Under the pieces are notes generated by a model. It did not search any database. It was not told the DNA's origin and worked only from the letters and a program-made list of their open reading frames with translations. From assembly GCF_001437605.1 (NCBI RefSeq), contig NZ_JQCQ01000001.1, positions 8,095-72,094 of the forward strand: 64,000 nt of DNA, read 5' to 3'. The position numbers and the translations under genes were made by a program. Position 1 is the stretch's first letter. Each line of letters opens with the position of its first letter. This stretch comes from Pediococcus argentinicus (GTDB lineage: Bacteria > Bacillota > Bacilli > Lactobacillales > Lactobacillaceae). Below, piece by piece: positions 1 to 11,361 of this stretch.

Positions 1-89
1 GATTCTATAACTCAGACTATGTTGTGCTGTTTAGTTAGTGCTTTTTTTGATAGAATAAAGAATATGTTTGTTAAAGGAGACATGTCAGA

Positions 90-824
90 TTGAGCACAAT
101 AAAATTGAATAAAAACATTCCAGCACATGTTGCTATTATTATGGATGGTAACGGTCGTTGGGCTAAAAAAAGATTAATGCCTAGGGTTGCAGGACATAAA
201 CGTGGTATGGAGACTGTTAAAACAATTACTAAAGCTGCTAATAAGCTGGGAATTAAAGTTCTAACACTCTATGCATTTTCAACTGAAAATTGGAAACGTC
301 CTCAAGATGAAGTTAAGTATTTAATGAAATTACCAATCGACTTTTTTGATAAGTTTGTTCCTGAATTGGCAGAGCAGGGAATTAGAGTTAAAGTCACTGG
401 AGATATCGATGGACTTCCCGAAGCTACTCAAACAGCTGTCAATAATGCAATTCGTGATACTGAGAATGGCAACGGTATGATTTTAAATTTTGCTTTAAAT
501 TATGGTTCTCGGACTGAAATTGTGAATATGGTTCAAAAGATTGCTAAACAAGCTGCAGATCATACTATTGAACTAAAGGATATTGACGAACAACTTGTTA
601 GTAAGAATCTGATGACGGGATTTTTAGGAGATTTGTCTGATCCAGATTTATTGATTAGAACAAGTGGTGAAGAACGTATCTCCAATTTCCTATTATGGCA
701 GATTGCTTATAGTGAACTTGTCTTTACACCAGTACTCTGGCCAGATTTTACTAGTACCACTTTAGAAGAATCAATTCTTGAATATCAAAAAAGAGATCGT
801 CGTTTCGGCGGTATAAAAAAGTGA
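90..824 (+). CDS. uppS: Isoprenyl transferase (undecaprenyl diphosphate synthase)
   Basis: Cis-prenyltransferase of 244 aa that condenses isopentenyl diphosphate onto farnesyl diphosphate to make the C55 carrier used for peptidoglycan and teichoic acid. The family signature HVAIIMDGNGRWAKK lies at residues 13-27, with the catalytic Asp at 19. The C-terminal block RTSGEERISNFLLWQ and the SEL segment are typical. The start is TTG at 90, placed 9 nt after AAAGGAGA (73-80). A nearer ATG at 82 reads only three codons. cdsA follows after 12 bp, as is usual in Firmicutes (frr-uppS-cdsA-rseP-proS). The family call is certain; the TTG start is likely. Confidence 0.97.
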   Translation: MSTIKLNKNIPAHVAIIMDGNGRWAKKRLMPRVAGHKRGMETVKTITKAANKLGIKVLTLYAFSTENWKRPQDEVKYLMKLPIDFFDKFVPELAEQGIRVKVTGDIDGLPEATQTAVNNAIRDTENGNGMILNFALNYGSRTEIVNMVQKIAKQAADHTIELKDIDEQLVSKNLMTGFLGDLSDPDLLIRTSGEERISNFLLWQIAYSELVFTPVLWPDFTSTTLEESILEYQKRDRRFGGIKK

Positions 825-836
825 GGATTTTTTAAA

Positions 837-1622
837 ATGAGACAAAGAGTTATTACCGCAGTAGTTGCACTGTTAATTTTTATACCTATTATTATTATGG
901 GTGGGATTTGGATTGAAATCGCAGGACTAGTTTTGGCTGGTGTTGCTATGAGTGAAGTTCTAATGATGAAAAAGATTATTTTAATTTCACCAGAAGCTAT
1001 TATTAGTATTGTTGGAACATTGTTCTTGGTTGAGGCTGGAAACTGGTTTGATGGACTTTCCAAACAATTTAATGCACAATTCATTTTCTTCTTATTTGTG
1101 ATTGCTTTACTAGTTCGGATGATTTTTAGTCATAATCGTCTTAGCTTTGATGATGTAGGCGTTTTGACTTTGAGTATGCTATATATTGGTTATGGATTTA
1201 GTCTGTTTATTGCTGCTCGTGGCGCTGGCTTGTACATGTTGCTATACGTACTATTCATCGTTTGGACAACCGATAGTGGAGCATATATTTTTGGCCGTCA
1301 ATTTGGTAAAAATAAATTATCTCCACTAATCAGTCCCAATAAGACTTGGGAAGGTTCTATCGGAGGAACAATTGCTGCTACAGTAGTTGGTGGTGTTTTC
1401 GCGGCTTTAGTACATTTTCCACACTCATTACTTATTATGATCTTAGTAACAATTATTCTTTCTGTTTCTGGTCAGTTGGGTGATTTGATTGAATCCTCAC
1501 TAAAACGATTCTATGGTGTCAAAGACTCAGGAAAAATTTTACCAGGACACGGTGGAATTTTAGATCGATTTGATAGTTTACTATTAGTATTACCAATTGC
1601 ACATTTACTTGGATTATTCTAA
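837..1622 (+). CDS. cdsA: Phosphatidate cytidylyltransferase (CDP-diacylglycerol synthase)
   Basis: Integral membrane enzyme of 261 aa that converts phosphatidic acid and CTP to CDP-diacylglycerol, the precursor of phosphatidylglycerol and cardiolipin. The protein is mostly hydrophobic, with about seven or eight membrane segments. The family signature is near the C-terminus: GQLGDLIESSLKR followed by KDSGKILPGHGGILDRFDS. The mid-protein SPNKTWEGSIGG motif is also diagnostic. The ATG follows a GAGGATTTTT stretch 12 bp after uppS, so it is co-transcribed with the lipid-carrier gene. Confidence 0.97.
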   Translation: MRQRVITAVVALLIFIPIIIMGGIWIEIAGLVLAGVAMSEVLMMKKIILISPEAIISIVGTLFLVEAGNWFDGLSKQFNAQFIFFLFVIALLVRMIFSHNRLSFDDVGVLTLSMLYIGYGFSLFIAARGAGLYMLLYVLFIVWTTDSGAYIFGRQFGKNKLSPLISPNKTWEGSIGGTIAATVVGGVFAALVHFPHSLLIMILVTIILSVSGQLGDLIESSLKRFYGVKDSGKILPGHGGILDRFDSLLLVLPIAHLLGLF

Positions 1623-1646
1623 ATTACGTAAGAGAGGGCTAAATGA

Positions 1647-4639
<2,993 letters not shown>

Positions 4640-4652
4640 ATACTTAGTGTAT

Positions 4653-4692
4653 AAAAAGTTTAGATCAGACTTCGGTTTGTGCTAAACTTTTT
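4653..4692 (+). terminator. Intrinsic terminator between proS and polC
   Basis: Arms AAAAAGTTTAG (4653-4663) and CTAAACTTTTT (4682-4692) pair perfectly over 11 bp around a TTCG-containing loop, ending in a T run. Only 21 bp separate it from the polC start, which leaves no room for a separate polC promoter, so it may act as an attenuator rather than a full stop. Confidence 0.8.
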
Positions 4693-4713
4693 CCACGTCT
4701 CGGGGGTAACTCA

Positions 4714-7700
4714 GTGAAATTATCAAAACATGAACAGTTCACTACTTTGTTAGATCATATCTCTTATAAAAGTAGTGACGATAATTTTTTACAAGGACAA
4801 ATTTTAAATTTAATTATTCATAAGGAATCAAAGCGATGGGAGTTTCAATTTGAATTTCCAGCATTGCTGAGCTTTGAAACCTTTTTAAACTTCCAAAATC
4901 ATTTAACAAATCAGTTTAAAGAAATTGCTCAAATTAGCTATAGAATTCAGACAACAGATGATAACTCACACATTGATGGTAAGTTAGTGACCGATTACTG
5001 GAGCTGGGTGATTAAAAATAGTTCTATCCAGTCCTCTTTTATTCGACAAATTTGTGATAAATCCTTGCCAAGTTTTCATGATAATCAACTTGATATTAAG
5101 ATTGATAACGATGTAACTCAAAATTTTATTGATGATACAACTGTTCAAAGTATTCAAAATACTTATCAAAACCTGGGATTCCCTAAGTTTGCAATTAAGA
5201 CGGTTGTTGATGCTAATTCCTCTGCTGATCAAATGAATCAATTTAAAGAGGAAATGAACAAGCGAGACCAAGCACTTGCACAAAGAGCTACTGCAGCTAT
5301 TCAACAACAAGAAAAACAACGTAAATCGAGTCAAAAGGTTGTCGCCGCAAATGGTGCGATTCAAATTGGAAAGCCAATTAGTGATCGAGAGAATCCAACA
5401 CAACTGCGTGATATTAATCAGGAAGAACGTTCGGTTGTGATTGAAGGCTATATTTTTGACGTTGAAATTCGTACATTGAGATCAGAGCGTCAACTCTTAA
5501 TTTTTAAAATGACGGATTATACTTCTTCAATGACGATTAAGAAGTTTTCTCGAAATGAAGAAGATGAAGCATTATTTGCGAATGTTCAAAAGGGTAAATG
5601 GGTTCGAGTTCGTGGTAGTGTCCAAGAAGATACCTTTATGCGTGATTTAACTTTGAATGCTTATGACGTTACTGAAGTTAAACATGCTGCAAGAGCAGAT
5701 AAAGCCGAAGATGGTGATAAACGAGTTGAGTTACATGTTCATACGAATATGAGTCAAATGGACGCCACTAATTCAATTAGTGATTTTGTCGGTCAAGCTG
5801 CCAAATGGCACCAACCTGCAATTGCTGTTACTGATCATGCTGGTTTACAAGCCTTTCCAGAAGCGTATGCTGCTGCTAAAAAGAATGATATCAGAATGTT
5901 ATTTGGTGTCGAAGCCAATTTGGTTGATGATGGAGTTCCAATTGGTTACAACAACCAGCATGTTCCACTTAAGGGTGCTACTTACGTGGTATTTGATGTG
6001 GAAACCACTGGTCTTTCAGCTATTTATGATAAAGTAATTGAATTATCAGCGGTTAAAATGCAAGACGGGAATGTGATTGGACAATTTGAAGAATTTATTG
6101 ATCCCGGATTTCCTCTTTCTGACACAACAATCAATTTAACAAGTATCACTAACGAAATGGTTCACGGATCTAAATCGGAAAAAGAAGTTTTTGAACTATT
6201 TCGGGAGTTCTATGGCGATGCAATAATTGTTGGACATAACGTTACTTTTGATATTGGTTTTATGAATACAGGTTATTTGCGTCATGATTTGCCTGAAATT
6301 ACCAATCCAATTATCGATACTTTAACGTTAGCCAGATTTTTATATCCAACTTTAAAGGGTTATCGTTTAAATACGTTGGCTAAGAAGTTCGATGTCAGTT
6401 TGGAACATCATCATCGTGCCATTTATGATGCTGAGTCAACAGGACATTTATGTTACTTGTTCCTGAAGGACGCTGAAGATCGTTATGGAATTGAGTTCCA
6501 TGATCAATTGAATGATCATATGAGTGAAAATGATGCATACAAACATGCACGTCCAAATCATGTTGTCATTTTAGTTAAAAATCAAACTGGGCTAAAAAAC
6601 TTATTCAAATTGGTTTCATTATCAAATATTAAATATTATTATCGTGTTCCACGGATTCCGCGTTCTCAACTCGAAAAATATCGTGAAGGATTGATTGTTG
6701 GGTCGGCTTGTTCCAGTGGTGAAGTGTTCACTTCTATGATGCAAAAGGGGTATAGCGAGGCTCGTCAAAAGGCTAAGTTCTATGATTACCTTGAAGTAAT
6801 GCCTAAACCTGTTTATCAGCCACTGATTGATCAAGAGTTAGTACGAGATAATAAACGATTAGAAGAAATTATTAAGAATATTGTTAAATTGGGTGATGAA
6901 TTAGATAAACCTGTAGTAGCAACTGGTGACGTTCATTATTTGAATCCTGAAGACTATATCTATCGTAAGATTTTGATTCATTCTCAGGGTGGAGCTAATC
7001 CACTTAATCGTTCTGAATTACCTGATGTTCATTTCAGATCGACTGATGAAATGCTTGAGGACTTCTCATTTCTAGGTGAAGAGGTTGCTCACAAAATTGT
7101 GGTCGAAAATACGCAAGAGATTGCAAATAGTATTGACGATGTTAGTCCTGTTAAAGAAAAGCTTTATACACCTAAAGTGCCAGGTGCTGAAGATCGAATC
7201 AAACAGTTAACAATGGATCAAGCGCATGCTTTATATGGTGATGAGTTACCGGAAATTGTTTCAGATCGTCTTGATAAAGAACTAACAAGTATTATTGGAA
7301 ATGGATTCTCTGTCATTTACTTAATTGCACAACGTTTAGTGCACAAAAGTAATAAAGATGGATATTTGGTTGGTTCCCGTGGTTCGGTTGGTTCCAGTTT
7401 GGTTGCTACGATGTCTGGAATTACGGAAGTTAATCCACTACCGCCTCACTATCGCTGTCCCGATTGCCAGTATTCTGAGTTTTATACTAAAGGTGAGTAT
7501 GGTTCAGGTTTTGATTTGCCAGACAAGAAATGTCCTAAATGTGGAGCTTTGATGATTGGTGATGGACAAGATATCCCGTTTGAAACTTTCTTAGGATTCA
7601 AAGGGGATAAGGTTCCCGATATTGATTTGAACTTCTCGGGAGATTATCAACCAATTGCACATAATTATATGCAAGTTCTGTTTGGTAAAGAAAATGTATT

Positions 7701-9036
7701 CCGTGCCGGAACGATTGGTACGGTTGCTGATAAAACTGCTTATGGTTATGTTAAGGCTTATGAACGAGATACTAATGCTCATTTTAGAGGAGCTGAAATT
7801 GATCGTTTAGCTAAAGGTGCTACTGGAGTAAAACGTACAACTGGACAACATCCAGCTGGTATTCTGATTGTTCCAGATTATATGGATATTTATGACTTTA
7901 GTCCGATTCAATATCCAGCCGATGATCAAACTTCGGCTTGGGAAACAACCCATTTTGATTTCCATTCTATCCATGATAATATTTTGAAAATGGATATTCT
8001 GGGACACGATGATCCTACTATGATTCGTAAGTTACAAGATTTATCTGGAATTGAGCCTAAGAGTATTCCAACTGATGATCCAGAAGTTATGAAGATCTTT
8101 TCTGGTCCAGATGTACTTGGCGTTGATGAAGAGCAAATTCAGTCTAAAACCGGAACACTTGGAATTCCTGAATTTGGAACTCGATTTGTTCGAGGGATGC
8201 TAGAAGAAACTCATCCAACAACATATTCTGAGTTATTGCAGATTTCAGGACTATCTCATGGTACCGATGTTTGGCTAGGTAATGCTGAAGAGTTAATTAA
8301 AAATGGAACTGTTACTTTGAAGGAAGTTATTGGTTGTCGTGATAATATCATGATGGATTTAATTCATTATGGGTTAGATTCACAATCATCATTCCAAATC
8401 ATGGAAAGCGTACGTAAAGGTAAAGGAATCCCAGAAGGATTTGAAGCCAAGATGCGTGAAGCAAACGTTCCGGGCTGGTATATCGAATCGTGTGGAAAGA
8501 TTAAGTATATGTTTCCACGCGCCCATGCATCAGCTTATATTTTGATGGCTCTACGTATTGCTTACTTTAAGGTTTATTTCCCATTAGTTTACTACGCAGC
8601 ATATTTCTCAGTTCGCGCTGATGATTTTGATGTTGTTGCAATGTCCCATGGTAAAGAATCCGTTAAGGCTAAGATGCAAGAAATCAATGATAAGGGTAAC
8701 GATGCATCAACTAAAGAAAAGAATCTGTTAACCGTTCTTGAGCTAGCTAATGAAATGTTAGAACGAGGATTTGATTTTAAGATGGTTGATATTGAGAAGT
8801 CAGATGCCCAGGAATGGTTGATGGATGGTAATACTCTAATTGCACCATTTAATGCTTTACCTGGATTAGGATTGAATGTTGCCAAGCAAATTGTCGCTGC
8901 TAGGGCTGATAAACCATTCTTATCTAAAGAGGATTTAGCAAAACGAGGACATGTTTCGGGAACTTTGATTGAATTTATGACCGAGAATAATGTTTTAACA
9001 GAATTACCTGATGAAAACCAGTTGAGTCTGTTCTAA
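4714..9036 (+). CDS. polC: DNA polymerase III subunit alpha, Gram-positive PolC type
   Basis: Replicative polymerase of 1440 aa, the normal length for PolC. Domain order: N-terminal domain, OB fold (about 235-320), PHP domain (from about 330, with [17 protein letters not shown]) interrupted by the DEDDh proofreading exonuclease (FDVETTGL near residue 428), the rest of PHP (GDVHYL), the zinc finger (CPDC...CPKC at about 914-940), then the palm and fingers ([12 protein letters not shown]). The GTG start at 4714 is served by a GGGGGT ribosome site. It forms a two-polymerase replisome with DnaE, encoded at 53113-56463. Confidence 0.98.
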   Translation: MKLSKHEQFTTLLDHISYKSSDDNFLQGQILNLIIHKESKRWEFQFEFPALLSFETFLNFQNHLTNQFKEIAQISYRIQTTDDNSHIDGKLVTDYWSWVIKNSSIQSSFIRQICDKSLPSFHDNQLDIKIDNDVTQNFIDDTTVQSIQNTYQNLGFPKFAIKTVVDANSSADQMNQFKEEMNKRDQALAQRATAAIQQQEKQRKSSQKVVAANGAIQIGKPISDRENPTQLRDINQEERSVVIEGYIFDVEIRTLRSERQLLIFKMTDYTSSMTIKKFSRNEEDEALFANVQKGKWVRVRGSVQEDTFMRDLTLNAYDVTEVKHAARADKAEDGDKRVELHVHTNMSQMDATNSISDFVGQAAKWHQPAIAVTDHAGLQAFPEAYAAAKKNDIRMLFGVEANLVDDGVPIGYNNQHVPLKGATYVVFDVETTGLSAIYDKVIELSAVKMQDGNVIGQFEEFIDPGFPLSDTTINLTSITNEMVHGSKSEKEVFELFREFYGDAIIVGHNVTFDIGFMNTGYLRHDLPEITNPIIDTLTLARFLYPTLKGYRLNTLAKKFDVSLEHHHRAIYDAESTGHLCYLFLKDAEDRYGIEFHDQLNDHMSENDAYKHARPNHVVILVKNQTGLKNLFKLVSLSNIKYYYRVPRIPRSQLEKYREGLIVGSACSSGEVFTSMMQKGYSEARQKAKFYDYLEVMPKPVYQPLIDQELVRDNKRLEEIIKNIVKLGDELDKPVVATGDVHYLNPEDYIYRKILIHSQGGANPLNRSELPDVHFRSTDEMLEDFSFLGEEVAHKIVVENTQEIANSIDDVSPVKEKLYTPKVPGAEDRIKQLTMDQAHALYGDELPEIVSDRLDKELTSIIGNGFSVIYLIAQRLVHKSNKDGYLVGSRGSVGSSLVATMSGITEVNPLPPHYRCPDCQYSEFYTKGEYGSGFDLPDKKCPKCGALMIGDGQDIPFETFLGFKGDKVPDIDLNFSGDYQPIAHNYMQVLFGKENVFRAGTIGTVADKTAYGYVKAYERDTNAHFRGAEIDRLAKGATGVKRTTGQHPAGILIVPDYMDIYDFSPIQYPADDQTSAWETTHFDFHSIHDNILKMDILGHDDPTMIRKLQDLSGIEPKSIPTDDPEVMKIFSGPDVLGVDEEQIQSKTGTLGIPEFGTRFVRGMLEETHPTTYSELLQISGLSHGTDVWLGNAEELIKNGTVTLKEVIGCRDNIMMDLIHYGLDSQSSFQIMESVRKGKGIPEGFEAKMREANVPGWYIESCGKIKYMFPRAHASAYILMALRIAYFKVYFPLVYYAAYFSVRADDFDVVAMSHGKESVKAKMQEINDKGNDASTKEKNLLTVLELANEMLERGFDFKMVDIEKSDAQEWLMDGNTLIAPFNALPGLGLNVAKQIVAARADKPFLSKEDLAKRGHVSGTLIEFMTENNVLTELPDENQLSLF

Positions 9037-9048
9037 ATCGCGCTAAAT

Positions 9049-9077
9049 TTGCAATAAGAGTGCAAAAATGGTATATT
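9049..9077 (+). promoter_or_regulatory. Sigma-A promoter of the rimP-nusA operon
   Basis: TTGCAA (9049-9054) and TATATT (9072-9077) are separated by exactly 17 bp. A perfect inverted repeat, TTTGCA (9048-9053) and TGCAAA (9061-9066), overlaps the -35 box and could be an operator. Transcription would start near 9084. Confidence 0.65.
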
Positions 9078-9104
9078 TTACTAGTAATTAAATACTCGTT
9101 AATT

Positions 9105-9134
9105 GAGTGAGCAGCGATGCTCGCTCTTTTTATT
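9105..9134 (+). terminator. Terminator-like hairpin in the rimP-nusA leader
   Basis: GAGTGAGCA (9105-9113) pairs with TGCTCGCTC (9118-9126) around a GCGA tetraloop and is followed by TTTTTATT. It lies downstream of the 9049-9077 promoter and before rimP, so it is positioned as a leader attenuator. It could instead end polC transcripts. Confidence 0.75.
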
Positions 9135-9165
9135 GAAAAAATTTAAACTGTAAGGAGGGGCGATT

Positions 9166-9642
9166 GTGAGTAGTACGGTTGTTGATACAGTAACTAATAT
9201 GGTTCAGCCCATTGTTGATAAGCACGGATTTGAATTGGTGGAAGTGGAATTTGTAAAAGAAGGACAAAGCTGGTTTTTACGCGTTTATATCGATAAAGAA
9301 AATGGGATTAACATTGAAGAATGTGCCATGGTAAGTGATGAACTTAGTCAATTATTAGACGAGGAAGAACCCGACCCAATCCCACAAGCATATTTTCTGG
9401 AGGTTTCATCTCCAGGTGCTGAACGACCACTCAAGAAAGATGCTGATTTTAAAAACGCAATTGGTGAATATATTCATATTTCATTATATGCTGCAGTTGA
9501 AAAGAAAAAGGTTTTTGAAGGTTACTTAAAAGACTTTGATGGTCAACAGTTAACAATTGAGTATATGGTTAAAACACGAAAAAAAGAATTAACAGTTGAT
9601 TTAAGTAAAATTGCTTTCGCTAGACTTGCGATTAAAATCTAG
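9166..9642 (+). CDS. rimP: Ribosome maturation factor RimP
   Basis: Cytoplasmic 158-aa protein needed for 30S subunit maturation. It has the usual two-domain form: an N-terminal alpha/beta domain ([25 protein letters not shown]) with the typical [12 protein letters not shown] segment near residues 85-96, and a C-terminal SH3-like domain. The GTG start follows a very strong TAAGGAGGGG site. It is the first gene of the nusA operon and is followed by nusA after 15 bp. B. subtilis has the same order (ylxS-nusA). Confidence 0.96.
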   Translation: MSSTVVDTVTNMVQPIVDKHGFELVEVEFVKEGQSWFLRVYIDKENGINIEECAMVSDELSQLLDEEEPDPIPQAYFLEVSSPGAERPLKKDADFKNAIGEYIHISLYAAVEKKKVFEGYLKDFDGQQLTIEYMVKTRKKELTVDLSKIAFARLAIKI

Positions 9643-9657
9643 AAAGGATTTAGTAAA

Positions 9658-10734
9658 ATGAGTAAAGAAATGATTACAGCCCTTGATGCACTGGAACAAG
9701 AAAAGGGTATTAAAAAAGATGTCGTTATTGATGCATTAGAAGCTGCTTTGGTATCAGCATACAAACGTAACTATGGTCAGGCCCAAAACGTTGCGGTTGA
9801 ATTTGATAACAAAAAAGGCGATATCCATGTTTATGCTGTTAAAAAAGTGGTAGAAGAGGTTATGGATCCTCAACAAGAAGTAAGCTTAAGTGAAGCACTT
9901 GGTATTAATAAGGCTTACGAATTAGATGATGAAATCAAGTTCGAAGTAACACCCAAGAACTTTGGTAGAATTGCTGCTCAAACAGCTAAACAAGTTATTA
10001 TGCAACGTGTTCGTGAAGCTGAACGTGGTGTTGTATATGAAAAATACAGTCAATATGAAGATGAAATCGTAACTGGGGAAGTTGCTCGTCGTGATAACCG
10101 CTATGTATATGTTGACCTTGGTGGTGTTGAAGCAGTTATGTCTCGTCAAGATCAAATTCCTGATGAACAATATGAACCACATGATCACATCAAAGTATAC
10201 GTAACAAAAGTTGATGATAGCGGTAAGGGACCTCAAGTTTATGTTTCAAGAAGTGCTTCCGGTTTACTTAAGCGATTATTTGAACAAGAAGTTCCAGAGA
10301 TTTATGATGGAACCGTAGAAATTGTTTCAATTGCACGCGAAGCTGGTGATCGTGCTAAGGTTGCTGTTAAGTCTAATAACCCAGATATCGACCCCGTTGG
10401 TACTTGTGTTGGTCCTCGTGGTCAACGTGTCCAAACAATCGTTAATGAACTTCATGGCGAAAACATGGATATTGTTGAATGGGTTGAAGATCCTGCTGAA
10501 TACATTGCTAATGCATTGAATCCTGCTGAAGTAGAAGATGTATTGTTCGATGAAGAAGACGAACGTTCATGCATGGTTATTGTTCCAGATTATCAATTAT
10601 CATTAGCTATTGGTAAGCGTGGACAAAATGCTCGTTTAGCAGCTAAATTAACAAATTATAAAATTGACATCAAATCAGAATCTGATGCTTCTGAATATGT
10701 TGAAGAAGACGAAGATACTGAAGACGCTGAGTAA
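9658..10734 (+). CDS. nusA: Transcription termination/antitermination protein NusA
   Basis: RNA polymerase-associated factor of 358 aa controlling pausing and termination. The N-terminal polymerase-binding domain (about 1-125) is followed by S1 (VTGEVARRDNRYVYVDLGG, about 137-195) and two KH domains (DPVGTCVGPRGQRVQTIVNEL and LAIGKRGQNARLAAKLT). The tail is acidic (EDEDTEDAE). As in other Gram-positives it lacks the C-terminal acidic repeats of the E. coli protein. The leader hairpin at 9105-9134 could be its autoregulatory target. Confidence 0.97.
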   Translation: MSKEMITALDALEQEKGIKKDVVIDALEAALVSAYKRNYGQAQNVAVEFDNKKGDIHVYAVKKVVEEVMDPQQEVSLSEALGINKAYELDDEIKFEVTPKNFGRIAAQTAKQVIMQRVREAERGVVYEKYSQYEDEIVTGEVARRDNRYVYVDLGGVEAVMSRQDQIPDEQYEPHDHIKVYVTKVDDSGKGPQVYVSRSASGLLKRLFEQEVPEIYDGTVEIVSIAREAGDRAKVAVKSNNPDIDPVGTCVGPRGQRVQTIVNELHGENMDIVEWVEDPAEYIANALNPAEVEDVLFDEEDERSCMVIVPDYQLSLAIGKRGQNARLAAKLTNYKIDIKSESDASEYVEEDEDTEDAE

Positions 10735-10757
10735 CATAGGTTTGGAGGCTTAGGCTA

Positions 10758-11057
10758 ATGAAAACTAGAAAAATTCCCATGCGTAAAGATATTGTAACTG
10801 ACCAAATGTTTCCCAAGAAGGAACTTGTTCGCGTAGTTAAAAACAAAGAGAATGAAGTTTCAATCGATGAAACAGGTAAAAAAGCAGGTCGTGGGGCATA
10901 TATCGGTTTAGATGTTAAAATTGCTGAGCAAGCAAAGAAGGAACACACTTTTGATAAAGCTTTTAAAATCAAAATTGATGATTCATTCTATGATGACTTA
11001 ATTGCCTATGTTGATCATAAACAGGCTCGAAAAGAGCTATTCGGCGATGGTAAATAA
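10758..11057 (+). CDS. rnpM: YlxR family RNA-binding protein (RnpM)
   Basis: Small basic protein of 99 aa in the conserved nusA-infB interval. MKTRKIPMRKDIVTDQMFPKKELVRVV and the GRGAYIGLD segment are the YlxR family hallmarks. The B. subtilis homologue has been described as an RNase P modulator; that role is carried over from family knowledge. The first-half Cys residues present in many YlxR proteins are absent here. Its 3' end overlaps the likely start of ylxQ by 11 bp, suggesting translational coupling. Confidence 0.92.
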   Translation: MKTRKIPMRKDIVTDQMFPKKELVRVVKNKENEVSIDETGKKAGRGAYIGLDVKIAEQAKKEHTFDKAFKIKIDDSFYDDLIAYVDHKQARKELFGDGK

Positions 11058-11349
11058 TTCAGTTCTCCAATTATTGGGACTAGTTCGGCGTTCGGGTAAT
11101 TTAATTACCGGAGAAGGGATGATACTTACGGCAGTACGAAACAAAAGTGCAAGGTTAGTATTAGTTACCTCCGATATGGGACCTAGTAGTTTGAAAAAAA
11201 TCACAGATAAATGCAAATTCTATGAAATTCCATTTTGTGAAGTTGGAACAAAAGCAGAACTCTCTGATGCAATTGGTCAAATGAGATCAGCGGTTGCTAT
11301 TTCTGATAAAGGATTTGCGAAATCGATAATAAAGAAATTTGAAAAGTAG
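11047..11349 (+). CDS. ylxQ: YlxQ, L7Ae-family ribosome-associated protein
   Basis: RNA-binding protein of 100 aa of the L7Ae/L30e fold. Residues LLGLVRRSGNLITGEGMILTAVRNKSARLVLV form the typical N-terminal helix and strand pattern that recognises kink-turns. The frame is open from 11002, but that would overlap rnpM by 56 bp. The ATG at 11047 matches the family N-terminus and leaves an 11-bp overlap. Its precise cellular role is unsettled. Confidence 0.9.
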   Translation: MVNNSVLQLLGLVRRSGNLITGEGMILTAVRNKSARLVLVTSDMGPSSLKKITDKCKFYEIPFCEVGTKAELSDAIGQMRSAVAISDKGFAKSIIKKFEK

Positions 11350-11361
11350 GAGCGTGAAAAA

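Noticed and set aside
82-93. Three-codon ORF (ATG TCA GAT TGA) overlapping the TTG start of uppS
   Set aside because: The spacing between AAAGGAGA and ATG 82 is only about 1 nt, too short for initiation; the TTG 90 start explains the ribosome site.
4984-5403. Long minus-strand ORF inside polC
   Set aside because: No ribosome site or family pattern; it is the antisense shadow of a well-supported coding region. Other such antisense ORFs over infB, dnaE and lepA were dropped for the same reason.
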